From Campylobacteraceae bacterium (GTDB lineage Bacteria; Campylobacterota; Campylobacteria; Campylobacterales; Campylobacteraceae), in contig JAISGD010000001.1 in NCBI GenBank assembly GCA_031263195.1, positions 62,001 to 126,000 on the forward strand: 64,000 nucleotides of DNA, written 5' to 3'. Position numbers and translations under genes: made by a program. Positions 39,077-48,123 of the stretch are shown in pieces. Every line of letters begins with the position of its first letter. Position 1 is the first letter of the stretch. The notes below the pieces were generated by a model. The model saw only the letters and a list, made by a program, of their open reading frames with translations, ran no database searches and was not told the DNA's origin.

Positions 39077-39435
39077 AACATATTTTATCACTGCGAGCAA
39101 AATGCAACAATACGATAAATGCAAAGTAATAATTAGATTTCGTTGTAACTTATAAATTATTTAATGTAATTTTCTCCGGTTACTTCATCGTTAATACTTT
39201 TTTCTATGACTAAAGTGATCAAGTTTAGAACTGATAGTCAATAGTCTTGCTTTTATCAATAAAGGGCAATTCGGTATTGAATCCATATAACATTTTCGGA
39301 TCTCATAATGACAAAATGATGTGAAGCATGGAGAAAAAGCGCATTCCGTCAATAATGAAATATCCGAAAAATATTTATTTTCATATATAACATAAAATCA
39401 TCGCACGTAAATTAATATTGTCTTTCAAAAGTCAA
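39077..39435. other. Intergenic region without a recognisable gene
   Basis: About 360 AT-rich bases between convergent genes. I saw no tRNA cloverleaf, no ORF with a ribosome-binding site and no strong direct repeats. The minus-strand terminator hairpin of the TonB receptor gene closes its right edge. Confidence 0.4.
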
Positions 39436-39457
39436 CCGCACATAAGCTTATGTGCGG
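39436..39457 (-). terminator. Palindromic hairpin after the TonB-receptor gene
   Basis: A 22-base perfect palindrome with arms CCGCACATAAG and its complement, 9 bases beyond the receptor stop codon. On the minus strand it is followed only by a weak T-rich sequence (TTGACTTTTGA), so it may be a terminator or an mRNA 3' stabiliser. Confidence 0.55.
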
Positions 39458-39466
39458 CTAAAACCA

Positions 39467-41488
39467 TTAAAAATCCGCATTAAAACCTAAAGCGATTCGC
39501 CTGCCCTCTATATATTTTCCATGAGTTTCAAACGTTATCTCTTTATTAAAAATATTATAGATACCTGCCGTAACCTTTAAGTCCTCTTTGAGTTTATATA
39601 CGGCTCCCACATCAACAAAATAATATCCTTTATTTTTGACAGATTCATTAGTCTCAGGATATTTGCTCTTATAGTTATATTGTCCCCATAAACTAAATTT
39701 ATTTGTAGGTCTGTAATCAATATTTGCATTTAGCATATGTTTTGGGATATTATTTAAAGGCGCTCCGGCGTTCGCTCCTGTTTTTTGTTCCGTTTTTGTG
39801 TGCGTGTATGTATAACCAAGCGCAAGATTGGGCAAAACATCGTAGTTAAGCGTAAATTCAAGTCCTTCTATGATAGCTTTGTCCACATTGTCATACGTTC
39901 TGAGACTACGGTACATATTTCCGCCATACGCACAACTCATAGGCGCCGGGCTTGGAATATTGCAAATCGTTACGGTTGTGATTTTATCTTTAAAATCCGT
40001 ATGATAAGCGGTTATGCTGGCGTCAACTCCCATATCTATATTAGAGTATGCGGCTGAAACTTCATAGCTTAGACTTGTCTCCGGTTTAACATCAGGATTT
40101 CCTATCATCATCACGGTATTACCCGGTATATTGCCGCCGGAAACACCACCGAAATCATCCGCTGCCTGTCTTAAGGTAGGTGCTTTATAACCGCTGGCTA
40201 CGCCGCCTTTAAATGTGAAATCGCCAAGACCGCTATAAACGACATAAAGACGCGGATTTATATATGTTCCGAAGTTCTCATCCTCGTTCCATCTAAGTCC
40301 GCCCGTTAATGATAAATCATCTATAATATTCCACTCATCTTCAGCAAAAAGCGCATAAGAGTATCTTTCCATGACAACCGGCGGATTACCTGGCATCGCG
40401 TTTGTGGCGCGGTCATCAAGTTTCTCATTCTTATACTGAATGCCCGCTGTCAAAGCGTTACTCTCAAAGAAGTAAGTGCCTTGCGTGTTTGCCGTCAAAA
40501 CATAATAGTCTATACCGTTGCCTCGTGTAGGATTTTTTGCTGAAGTGTCTTGAATATAAGTATTTAAGATAAAATCCTCCAACTTCAAGTCGTGACCTCC
40601 GGATATGCCCTGCTTAACAGCCAAACCGTTTACACGATTAGAGGCATTCGCCGCATATGACACACCTTCAGTCTCTTTTTTTTCCTGTTTGGAATAATCG
40701 TAATTCACCCATAAGCTGTTGTAATCATCAACAGTCAAAGTAGCCTTTGTACCAAATCGTCTGACTTTAAATTCCGGTGCAGGTGCCGAACTTTTATCGC
40801 CGCAATCTGCTCCTAGCGTACCGGCATCCAAACAACGACTCTCATCCTGCTGCAAAACAGAGCCATAAGCCTGCAATGATAACAAATCTCGAATGACAGG
40901 ACCGGCGACATTGACGCTGCCTTGATAGCCGTCTTCACTGATATCGTTGATAGATTTTGTATATTCGCCTTTAAAACTGCCGCCCCACTCTTGCGGAGTT
41001 TTTTTCGTAATGATATTGATAACGCCGCCCATAGCTTCGGAGCCATACAGTGACGACATAGGACCTCTTACGATCTCTATCCTCTCTATCATAGACACAG
41101 GAGGCAACGAATTTATCGCCACGCCGCCGGACATCCCGTTTGGACTGTGAGCCTCATTTCCGGATACCGGTCTTCCATCAATAAGATAGAGCGTGTAGGA
41201 GCTGCTCATACCGCGAATAGATATATCCTTAAAGACACTTCCGCCTTCTATGGAAATACCGGGAACATTTTTTAAAACTTCCGTCAAATCATTAAAAGAT
41301 TTGTTTTCCAACTCCTCTTTTGTGATGACAAACATACTCGCAGGCGCATCAGCGATATTTTGCTCATAACCCGTTGCGCTGATAACCTTTATGGCTTCTA
41401 CTTCCGTAGCGTTATTATCCGGAGCCGCCAGTAACGCCCCCCCCTCGCAGCACAACAAAACAGAAGCGACACAAAGACTTCTTCTCAT
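39467..41488 (-). CDS. TonB-dependent outer-membrane receptor, phase-variable candidate (ON)
   Basis: 673 residues. The signal peptide is followed by the plug domain (about 30-155: KVISATGYEQNIADAPASMFVITKEEL, IDGRPVSGNE, RIEIVRGPMSSLYGSEAMGGVINI) and a 22-strand barrel ending in the terminal aromatic FNADF. It is of the catecholate siderophore/colicin I receptor class. GGGAG five bases before the ATG sets the start. Oddity: codons 15-18 hold a run of eight G (C8 at 41437-41444) inside the signal peptide, and changes of one base in either direction lead to early stops. Fur-like sites upstream point to iron control. Confidence 0.92.
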   Translation of the reverse strand: MRRSLCVASVLLCCEGGALLAAPDNNATEVEAIKVISATGYEQNIADAPASMFVITKEELENKSFNDLTEVLKNVPGISIEGGSVFKDISIRGMSSSYTLYLIDGRPVSGNEAHSPNGMSGGVAINSLPPVSMIERIEIVRGPMSSLYGSEAMGGVINIITKKTPQEWGGSFKGEYTKSINDISEDGYQGSVNVAGPVIRDLLSLQAYGSVLQQDESRCLDAGTLGADCGDKSSAPAPEFKVRRFGTKATLTVDDYNSLWVNYDYSKQEKKETEGVSYAANASNRVNGLAVKQGISGGHDLKLEDFILNTYIQDTSAKNPTRGNGIDYYVLTANTQGTYFFESNALTAGIQYKNEKLDDRATNAMPGNPPVVMERYSYALFAEDEWNIIDDLSLTGGLRWNEDENFGTYINPRLYVVYSGLGDFTFKGGVASGYKAPTLRQAADDFGGVSGGNIPGNTVMMIGNPDVKPETSLSYEVSAAYSNIDMGVDASITAYHTDFKDKITTVTICNIPSPAPMSCAYGGNMYRSLRTYDNVDKAIIEGLEFTLNYDVLPNLALGYTYTHTKTEQKTGANAGAPLNNIPKHMLNANIDYRPTNKFSLWGQYNYKSKYPETNESVKNKGYYFVDVGAVYKLKEDLKVTAGIYNIFNKEITFETHGKYIEGRRIALGFNADF
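41437..41444. repeat. Homopolymeric C8/G8 tract in signal-peptide codons
   Basis: Eight consecutive C on the plus strand, read as G on the coding strand (GAG GGG GGG GCG). G9 gives a TAA stop 8 codons later (TCC GGA TAA); G7 gives a TAG about 14 codons later. Poly-G tracts of this length are known contingency elements in Campylobacter. Confidence 0.75.
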
Positions 41489-41527
41489 TTAAACTCCCTC
41501 TCTTATGCAAATTTTAATTTATTAAAT

Positions 41528-41552
41528 AATAATAGTATTGATAACTATTATT
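41528..41552. promoter_or_regulatory. Fur-box-like inverted repeat upstream of the TonB receptor
   Basis: AATAATAGT, 7 bases, ACTATTATT: a perfect 9-bp inverted repeat 40 bases upstream of the receptor start, overlapping a minus-strand TATAAT at 41550-41555. The AT-rich palindromic form is Fur-like, and its position over the -10 would fit iron-dependent repression. Confidence 0.5.
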
Positions 41553-41596
41553 ATAAAAGTGGCTATGTTATCCAAAATAAGATAAAAATAATCTTA

Positions 41597-41617
41597 GATA
41601 AAACAGTAATCATTATC
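41597..41617. promoter_or_regulatory. Second Fur-box-like site
   Basis: The right half TAATCATTATC matches the Fur consensus exactly and 14 of 19 positions match overall (41599-41617). It lies in the divergent gap between the TonB receptor and the PepSY gene. Confidence 0.45.
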
Positions 41618-41682
41618 AAAAAATATCGACATTTTGTTGCACACCATTTACAAAATACCATTTTTTAGGGTACCTCTTAATG

Positions 41683-41688
41683 TATAAT
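41683..41688 (+). promoter_or_regulatory. -10 element for the leader ORF and PepSY gene
   Basis: TATAAT preceded by TG, 38 bases before the leader ATG at 41726. No clear -35. Confidence 0.45.
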
Positions 41689-41725
41689 AATTTTCCTCAA
41701 ATCAATATTTTTTTAAGGTAAGAAG

Positions 41726-41794
41726 ATGTACAATCCAATTTTTGATACTGAATATCAATACATATATAAAATTAGAAGGGATTTGCTTGCTTAG
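41726..41794 (+). CDS. Possible 22-residue leader peptide overlapping the PepSY start
   Basis: ATG at 41726 has AAGG seven bases upstream and opens 22 codons ending at TAG 41792-41794. The product starts MYNPIFDTEYQYIYK and is Tyr-rich. It overlaps the proposed TTG start of the PepSY gene by 8 bases, an arrangement that would couple translation. Support is limited to the ribosome-binding site and the overlap. Confidence 0.35.
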   Translation: MYNPIFDTEYQYIYKIRRDLLA

Positions 41795-42911
41795 AATATT
41801 TAAAAAAAGTTGGTGGTTTAATATCCATATGATACTTGGGCTTTTATTGGGCATTACTATTATGATAGTAGGAGTAACAGGAGCTCTACTCTCATATAGA
41901 CCTGAAATAATGGCTCTTATCAATTCCAAGAGTTTACATGTGTCAAAATCGACCGACACGCTGTTAAGTCTTGCCGAACTTGTAGAAAAAATCTCAAAAC
42001 AAGGCGCAAACGTCTCAATCAGTTCGCTTACAATATATACAGACGAAACAAGGTCTGTATCGGTAAATACCATAAGCGAACAAGGACGCATATCGTATCT
42101 TATCGATCCCTACACAGGTGAAATATTGCCCGAAATGAAAGGCGGCGAGTTTTTCAATATTATGCTTAGCTTGCATAGATGGATGACTTTTAAAGGCTTT
42201 CAAGGCATGAGTCAAACGGGTAAACAGATAGTGGCCATATCCACTGTAGCTATTATCATTCTATCCATAAGCGGACTTTGGCTGTATCTGCCGTCCATAA
42301 GACGAAATTTTTTGAAAAGTATGGCGATAAATTTTAAAAGAGGCTGGTTTGCACTTTTATATAAACTGCATATCGTTATTGGTGTCTATACGCTGATATT
42401 TGTCTTGATAATGTGTTTGACCGGACTTTATTGGAGTTACGGCTGGTATAGAACAATGTTATATAAGATATCGGGGGTAGAACAGCCTGTACGTATGCAT
42501 ATGCAGCGTCAGTCAAAAATAGAGAGCGTCAATGATTTGAGTTACCTTGATACGGTTTATACGGTATTTAAAGATAATATTGGAGAAGATTACACAAGCT
42601 CAACTTTGAATACATTAGCGCAAAACGGCACATATTCTATCTCGTATCAAAATATTAAAGGCGATACAAATAGAGTGCAAGTAGATATAGAAAAAAATGA
42701 AATTGTATCCAATAGTAAATCCGCCAACAGAACATTGGGCGAAAAATTTATGTCTAATATTTACCCACTGCACAGCGGATACTTTTTTGGAGAAACAGGC
42801 AAATTTTTATGGTGCATATCATCAGCCGCTATGGCGCTGTTTATAATAAGCGGCTTTGTGATGTTTTACAAAAGGATAAAGGCACGATATCGTTTTGGGA
42901 AACGGTCTTAA
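41787..42911 (+). CDS. PepSY-associated transmembrane protein (siderophore-iron reductase-like)
   Basis: 374 residues from a TTG at 41787 with AGAAGGG six bases upstream; an ATG at 41742 in frame would add 15 residues without a ribosome-binding site. The N-terminal SWWFNIHMILGLLLGITIMIVGVTGALLSY is the first PepSY_TM helix, followed by a PepSY domain (about 50-115), LHRWMTFKG, helices near 150-170, 190-215 and 335-355, and a second PepSY-like periplasmic domain. His residues in helices (LHIVIGVYTLIF, LHSGYFFGE) could bind haem. Such proteins next to TonB receptors act in periplasmic ferric-siderophore reduction. It converges with bioB, overlapping it by 4 bases. Confidence 0.85.
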   Translation: MLRIFKKSWWFNIHMILGLLLGITIMIVGVTGALLSYRPEIMALINSKSLHVSKSTDTLLSLAELVEKISKQGANVSISSLTIYTDETRSVSVNTISEQGRISYLIDPYTGEILPEMKGGEFFNIMLSLHRWMTFKGFQGMSQTGKQIVAISTVAIIILSISGLWLYLPSIRRNFLKSMAINFKRGWFALLYKLHIVIGVYTLIFVLIMCLTGLYWSYGWYRTMLYKISGVEQPVRMHMQRQSKIESVNDLSYLDTVYTVFKDNIGEDYTSSTLNTLAQNGTYSISYQNIKGDTNRVQVDIEKNEIVSNSKSANRTLGEKFMSNIYPLHSGYFFGETGKFLWCISSAAMALFIISGFVMFYKRIKARYRFGKRS

Positions 42912-43756
42912 TGGCACGCTGAAGCAATACCCAAACCATATGAAGAGAGCATATTTTTATCTCTCTCTATCTCGCCGCCTTTAGCATTTAGATAGCCGCC
43001 GATGACAACAGCATCTATCCCTGCTTCAAAAATCTCTCTTTGGTCATCACCGAATACCGCCTCTCTGCCGCCGGCCATCATAAGTCGGGTATTCGGTAGA
43101 TAGCGGCGTGCCAATTTTATACATTCTATAGCCTCTGTTCTTTGCATAATATCGTTTTTTATCGGCAAAGCTTTGTGCGGTATATAAAAATTGATATTGG
43201 AAGTAAAAGGTTGAAGCGAGTTTACGGATTTATAAAATTCCGCCCTGTCTTCCCAAGTCTCGCCTATACCTAATATCCCGCCGACACACAGCATAAGTCC
43301 GACACTTGCAGCGTTTTCGCAAGTTTGATAACGCTCCTCCCAAGTGTGCGTTCGGCAGATTGTTGGGAAAAACTCTTTTGATGTTTCAAGATTGTGATTG
43401 TAACTATCCACACCGTTATTTTTAAGCTCCTGCAAAGACTTTTTATCTGCACTGCCGCAGCAAGCTATCAAATGAAAATTATATCCTGCATCTTTTATCA
43501 TACGGGCGGCTTTACTGATATATTCGGTCTTGCGTGATGTTAAACTTCGTCCTGAAGTTACAAGGCAAAATCCAAGCGCACCGGCTTCGTAAAAAAATTT
43601 GGCCTCTTTTACTATATCTTCGTGCGATTTCTCTTTATAAATTTCCACTCCGGTATTATGTTTAAGACTTTGCGTACAGTACGCGCAATCCTCTTTACAT
43701 CCTCCATTGGAGACATTGCATATGGAACACAAAAACACCTCTTTCACTAAATCCAT
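42908..43756 (-). CDS. bioB: Biotin synthase, short form
   Basis: Radical SAM enzyme inserting sulfur into dethiobiotin. The 282-residue protein lacks the usual N-terminal extension. The radical-SAM cluster motif CKEDCAYC at about 20-27 is followed by TQS; GFCLVTSGR, HNLETS, GGILGIGETWEDR and the MMAGGREAVF segment, including the Arg that bridges the [2Fe-2S] cluster, are present. The short form is typical of Campylobacter. It overlaps the corA-like gene by 10 bases. Confidence 0.92.
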   Translation of the reverse strand: MDLVKEVFLCSICNVSNGGCKEDCAYCTQSLKHNTGVEIYKEKSHEDIVKEAKFFYEAGALGFCLVTSGRSLTSRKTEYISKAARMIKDAGYNFHLIACCGSADKKSLQELKNNGVDSYNHNLETSKEFFPTICRTHTWEERYQTCENAASVGLMLCVGGILGIGETWEDRAEFYKSVNSLQPFTSNINFYIPHKALPIKNDIMQRTEAIECIKLARRYLPNTRLMMAGGREAVFGDDQREIFEAGIDAVVIGGYLNAKGGEIERDKNMLSSYGLGIASACH

Positions 43757-44706
43757 CCTTTTTTCTTAAATATCGCAAGAGGCGTCACGGATGAAAGTAT
43801 CATCAATACTATAGAAAGAGCATACCCATACTGCCAACCAATCTCCGGCATGATCTTAAAGTTCATACCGTAAATACTTGCTATCAAAGTCGGCGGTAAA
43901 AAGATAACATTGACTATCGTAAATATTTTGATGACCTTGTTTTGCTCAATAGACAAAGTTCCTAAAAATATATTTTGCAGATAATCAAGCCTCTCAAAAT
44001 TAAAATCCGTATGTTCTATCAAAGAACGTACGTCTTTTAACATTATCGTTATCTCTTTTTTTAGATTTTCCGGAAATTTAGATGATTTTAAAAGCGATGT
44101 TAAGATACGTTGTTTGTCGGTAACATTTTCTCGTATTTTCATATTCAAATCCTCAAATACAGAAATCTTCTCCAATATCTCCTCATCTTCTTCATTTACC
44201 GTATCGGCAAACACTTGGCGTCTGACCTTTGTAATCTCGCGCGCCAAACCCTCTATAGTATCAGCATCGGCGTCTATTCTGATGTCTATTATCTTTGTGA
44301 AAATATCAAATCCGTCTTTAAGCTCTTTATGCGAAAGAAAAAGTTTGCCTGCAAATTCATCAAAACTTTTCAATATTTTATAGCGAATGGATATCAAAAG
44401 TTTATCTTGCAGCATAAACGAAACCGTCTCATTGTAGGGATTTTCGTCATTATTTACAAGAAAATAGCTGTTTATTTCTATTCTTTCACCCTCTTCCCAA
44501 TATCTCGAACTTATCTCTATCTCTTCGCTCTCCTGTTTTGTCGGAAATTTCATATTGAAAAGTTTCTCAACAGTACGTATCTCGCTAATAGTAGGAGTTA
44601 GCATGTCTATCCAAATAATCTCTTGAAGTCTGTCGTCTTTGCTTAATTCATTTATGTTATCAAGAGCCTCAAGGCGAAGTCCCCCTTGCAAATAGTATCT
44701 TATCAT
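43747..44706 (-). CDS. corA: CorA-family magnesium/cobalt channel
   Basis: 319 residues. A large cytoplasmic alpha/beta N-terminal funnel is followed by two C-terminal helices (about 262-283 and 295-313). The signature motif is YGMNFKIMPE, in the loop between them, at about 283-292. It is a homopentameric divalent-cation channel. It is cotranscribed with bioB downstream; the upstream efflux gene is separated by 40 bases. Confidence 0.93.
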   Translation of the reverse strand: MIRYYLQGGLRLEALDNINELSKDDRLQEIIWIDMLTPTISEIRTVEKLFNMKFPTKQESEEIEISSRYWEEGERIEINSYFLVNNDENPYNETVSFMLQDKLLISIRYKILKSFDEFAGKLFLSHKELKDGFDIFTKIIDIRIDADADTIEGLAREITKVRRQVFADTVNEEDEEILEKISVFEDLNMKIRENVTDKQRILTSLLKSSKFPENLKKEITIMLKDVRSLIEHTDFNFERLDYLQNIFLGTLSIEQNKVIKIFTIVNVIFLPPTLIASIYGMNFKIMPEIGWQYGYALSIVLMILSSVTPLAIFKKKGWI

Positions 44707-44746
44707 TAACGGCCTCCTTAAAACAAAGCGTGTTATTATAAAACTT

Positions 44747-45928
44747 TTATACTAAATTTTTACTACGAATCACACCAAAAATCAAAATCGCTGTCCCGAT
44801 AAGCGATGAGAGTAATATAACGCACATCAGCGCAAATAGCGAACCGTCTTCATGAAAAAAGTTAGCCAGCATTCCTGCTCCTGCACCGAAGCCGTATTGC
44901 AAAACGCCGATAACGGCATTAGTCGATGCGCTTGTTTTGGGAAAATATTCCAAGATTATAGATAAAGCATTGCCGAATACAAAGCCCAAAGTCCCTACAA
45001 ATAGAGCTATAAGCGGCGCCATAAAAATAATTTGTGTAGTATTATGCAAAATCATCATTAAAATACTCAAAACTATCTGTGCAAAAAGCCCGAACTTAAG
45101 CAATGTTAAAGGCGATATCTTTTTAACAAGCCTCACATTTATTTTTGTAGCTATCATAAGGCTTATGATATTGACGGAAAAACAGACTACAAACATAGAT
45201 CGCGACAGTTTAAAATAGTCTATATAGATAACCGATGATGATGTCAATATCGCGTAAAAGCCGCTTCCGCTGATGACAAGCGCAGCAATAAGTATCATTG
45301 GTTTGCCGCTTTTTAGTATCTCAAGGTAGTTTTTGATAGGAGTAATTTTAGCGCGTTCTTTATTATTCGGCGCAGTAAAACATACATTGTACAACACAAA
45401 AGCCAAAAGTGAATATATACATAAAAAGACAAAAATGCTTTCCCACTTTCCAAACAGCGATACCAAACCAAGTCCCATAGCCGGAGCCAAAAGCGGAGCA
45501 AGAATGGTAATAGAACCTATCATTGAGAAAATCCTGGCGCTCTCGCTGCCATTGAAGAAATCCCTTACCGTAGCCGATACATTCACAGTCGCTACACCTC
45601 CTCCAAATGCCTGCAAAAACCTTAAAGCCCACAACATATACACATCATTTACAAATAAAATCAAAAAACTTGTCGCACAGAATATGCCAAGCCCGGTTAA
45701 AACTATCGGCTTTCTGCCATAAGCGTCCGATATGGGTCCGCCGAAGAGCTGCCCCAAAGCAAGTCCGAGAAAAAAAATACTGATAGAGATAGAGATTAAC
45801 GGTTCGGTTGAATTTAATTCTTTACTCATAAGCGTGATAGAAGGCAGATACATATCTATGGCCAACGGCGTAATAGCCGACAAAGCCGCTAAAACCAATA
45901 CCATTTTTTTCTCAGATAATGCTTTCAT
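44747..45928 (-). CDS. Bcr/CflA-family MFS multidrug efflux transporter
   Basis: 393 residues with twelve predicted helices of the major facilitator superfamily. The DHA1/Bcr-type motif LGQLFGGPISDAYGRKPIVLTGL is near 60-82, and MYLPSITLMSKELN near 29 matches the family N-terminus. I start at the ATG at 45928, five bases after AAGGA; an ATG ten codons upstream (45958) has no ribosome-binding site. The family exports bicyclomycin, chloramphenicol or sulfonamides in other species; the substrate here is unknown. Confidence 0.88.
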   Translation of the reverse strand: MKALSEKKMVLVLAALSAITPLAIDMYLPSITLMSKELNSTEPLISISISIFFLGLALGQLFGGPISDAYGRKPIVLTGLGIFCATSFLILFVNDVYMLWALRFLQAFGGGVATVNVSATVRDFFNGSESARIFSMIGSITILAPLLAPAMGLGLVSLFGKWESIFVFLCIYSLLAFVLYNVCFTAPNNKERAKITPIKNYLEILKSGKPMILIAALVISGSGFYAILTSSSVIYIDYFKLSRSMFVVCFSVNIISLMIATKINVRLVKKISPLTLLKFGLFAQIVLSILMMILHNTTQIIFMAPLIALFVGTLGFVFGNALSIILEYFPKTSASTNAVIGVLQYGFGAGAGMLANFFHEDGSLFALMCVILLSSLIGTAILIFGVIRSKNLV

Positions 45929-46247
45929 GAATATCCTTATGTTTAGTAATCCGCTCATGTGAGATTTTGAAGACAGAATTCATGTTATTTTATCTAAATT
46001 TTGATAATTTGCAACAAGTCAATCTTTTAATTTATCGCTATTTTTGAGAACTGTTTTAACATGCAAGTTATAAAATAAATATGATAAAAATACCTTTTAA
46101 TATAAAAATTCAATGTCTCAAACACAAAATTTTGCGAGTGTTTTAATTAGATCAGGAATGATAAGTATGAATTTTATAAAAAAGCTTTTTAAAAAGGGAT
46201 AGCGATAATAATACTTAGTAAACAGATTGGTTTAATAATATTTACTG

Positions 46248-46253
46248 TATAAT
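46248..46253 (+). promoter_or_regulatory. -10 element for the alkyl sulfatase gene
   Basis: TG followed by TATAAT, 22 bases before the ATG. AAGGGG at 46265-46270, five bases before the start, is the ribosome-binding site. The other 290 bases upstream hold no convincing gene. Confidence 0.5.
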
Positions 46254-46275
46254 TCGCATAAAAAAAGGGGCAATA

Positions 46276-48123
46276 ATGGCAAACAAAGCTACTAAATATA
46301 CACTAATAAAACAAAAGCAATATCTGAAATGTCTGCCGTTTGAAGAAACAAAGGATTTTGAACGCGCAAAAAGAGGGTTGATCGCTAAGGCTAAAAATTT
46401 GGTCATAAAAAACGATAACGGACGAATCGTATGGAAGTTAAACGAGCTGGAAAATCTTATGCAAGGCGACACTCCCGACACGGTAAATCCAAGTTTATGG
46501 CGGCATGAAAAGCTAAATACAATAGCGGGGCTTTTTGAAGTTACGCACGGTATTTATCAAATTCGCGGTTTTGATCTGGCAAATCTTACGCTGATTAAAT
46601 CGCAAAACGGCTATATCGCTATTGATCCGCTTGGTTGCGTTGAGACAGCAAAAGCGGCGATTAAGTTTGCTGAAAAGAGTTTAGGCAATATAAAAATCAC
46701 CGCAATCGTCGTTACGCATAGTCATTGGGATCATTTTGGTGGAGTCGGCGCGCTGACAAATCAAACAGATATAGACAACGGCGCTGTGCCGCTTATAGTT
46801 CCCGATAAATTTACGCAAGAGCTTGTAAGTGAAAATATCTTTGTCGGCGCGGCTATGAATCGCAGATCTGTTTATCAATTTGGCAATGCGCTTAAAACAG
46901 ACGCCAAAGGCTTTATTGGAAGCGGACTTGGCAAAGGCACAAGTACTGGCATTTCTATGCCGTTAAAGCCAAATACTATCATCAAAAATAAAGTCGAAGA
47001 GTTTGCGATTGACGGCGTAAAGTTCGTCTTTTTACTTACGCCTGATGCGGAAGCTCCTTCGGAGATGTGTTTTTATCTGCCTGATTTTAGCGTTTTGTGC
47101 GCAGCGGAGATAGTAACGTATCATCAACATAATATATTACCGTTTCGCGGCGCGCAGGCTCGATCGGCGTTATCATGGTCAAAACATATCGATGATATGC
47201 TATATCTTTTTGGCGACAAGAGCGAGGCGCTTATTTTAACGCACCATTTTCCGCAGTGGGGTACGCAAAATATAATAAAATTACTTACCGAACAGCGCGA
47301 TCTATATAAATATATAAACGATCAAACCGTAAGGCTGGCAAATAAAGGCTATACTCCAAGCGAAATTGCCGAATCCTTAGAACTTCCCAACTCTCTTGCT
47401 AAGCTCTGGCATGCACGCGGCTATTACGGGCATCTAAACCATAATGTCAAAGCTACATATCAACGTTATTTGGGCTGGTTTGATTGCAACCCTTCAAACC
47501 TAAATCCACTACCTCCCGAAGAGAGTGGAAGAAAATTTGTCGAGTTGATGGGCGGAGTAAACGAAGTCATACAAAAAGCAAAAAAACTCTATGAAAACGG
47601 CGAATATCGATTTTCGGCGCAGGTTCTAAATCACATCATTTTCGGCTATCCGCAAAATGAGGCTGCAAAAGAGCTTTTAGCATGCGCGTATGAACAGCTT
47701 GGCTATCAAGCAGAAAGCGCAACTTGGCGCAACTTATATCTAACGGGCGCATTGGAATTAAGAGACGGTACGAAAAAACATGGCGGACTAAGCACATTGG
47801 GAAAAGAAATTATCAAATTTGTGCCGATCGGAATGTTATTTGACTATATCGCCGTTTGGTTAAACCCGCAAAATGCGGATGGCAAAACGATTGTTATTAA
47901 CATCTCTATTGACAATGAGATATGGAATGTTCGCCTCTCTAACAGCGTTATAAGCGCGCAAAAGGGCGCAAGTAACCCAGCGCAAGCGTCATATGCGCTT
48001 GTTCGCGACGAATTAAACGCTATCGCGATTACTTTTGAAGCGCCCAAATATCCGCTGTTTAATGAGATACTCTCGTTTCTTGATCGTCCAACGTCAAATG
48101 ATTTTGATATAGTTGCACCATAA
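46276..48123 (+). CDS. Alkyl/aryl sulfatase (SdsA1/BDS1-type metallo-beta-lactamase fold)
   Basis: 615 residues. Metallo-beta-lactamase-fold zinc site THSHWDHFGG near 151-160; EAPSEMCFYLPDF, AAEIVTYHQHN and ILTHHFPQWG supply further ligands; DQTVRLANKGYTPSEIAE and QRYLGWFDCNP mark the dimerisation domain; a C-terminal SCP2-like lipid-binding domain spans about 495-615. The family hydrolyses alkyl sulfates such as SDS to alcohol and sulfate. There is no signal peptide, unlike secreted SdsA1, so it is probably cytoplasmic. Base use is slightly more GC-rich than neighbours and the gene stands alone, which suggests acquisition. Confidence 0.88.
   Translation: MANKATKYTLIKQKQYLKCLPFEETKDFERAKRGLIAKAKNLVIKNDNGRIVWKLNELENLMQGDTPDTVNPSLWRHEKLNTIAGLFEVTHGIYQIRGFDLANLTLIKSQNGYIAIDPLGCVETAKAAIKFAEKSLGNIKITAIVVTHSHWDHFGGVGALTNQTDIDNGAVPLIVPDKFTQELVSENIFVGAAMNRRSVYQFGNALKTDAKGFIGSGLGKGTSTGISMPLKPNTIIKNKVEEFAIDGVKFVFLLTPDAEAPSEMCFYLPDFSVLCAAEIVTYHQHNILPFRGAQARSALSWSKHIDDMLYLFGDKSEALILTHHFPQWGTQNIIKLLTEQRDLYKYINDQTVRLANKGYTPSEIAESLELPNSLAKLWHARGYYGHLNHNVKATYQRYLGWFDCNPSNLNPLPPEESGRKFVELMGGVNEVIQKAKKLYENGEYRFSAQVLNHIIFGYPQNEAAKELLACAYEQLGYQAESATWRNLYLTGALELRDGTKKHGGLSTLGKEIIKFVPIGMLFDYIAVWLNPQNADGKTIVINISIDNEIWNVRLSNSVISAQKGASNPAQASYALVRDELNAIAITFEAPKYPLFNEILSFLDRPTSNDFDIVAP

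Noticed and set aside
39077-39435. A tRNA or small-RNA gene in the long gap after the YggS gene
   Set aside because: I could not find a cloverleaf, a promoter plus terminator pair, or a conserved RNA motif.
46171-46203. A 10-codon frame starting MNFIKKLFKK before the sulfatase gene
   Set aside because: Too short, no ribosome-binding site at a proper distance and no conserved neighbour; basic peptides like this are frequent by chance in AT-rich DNA.
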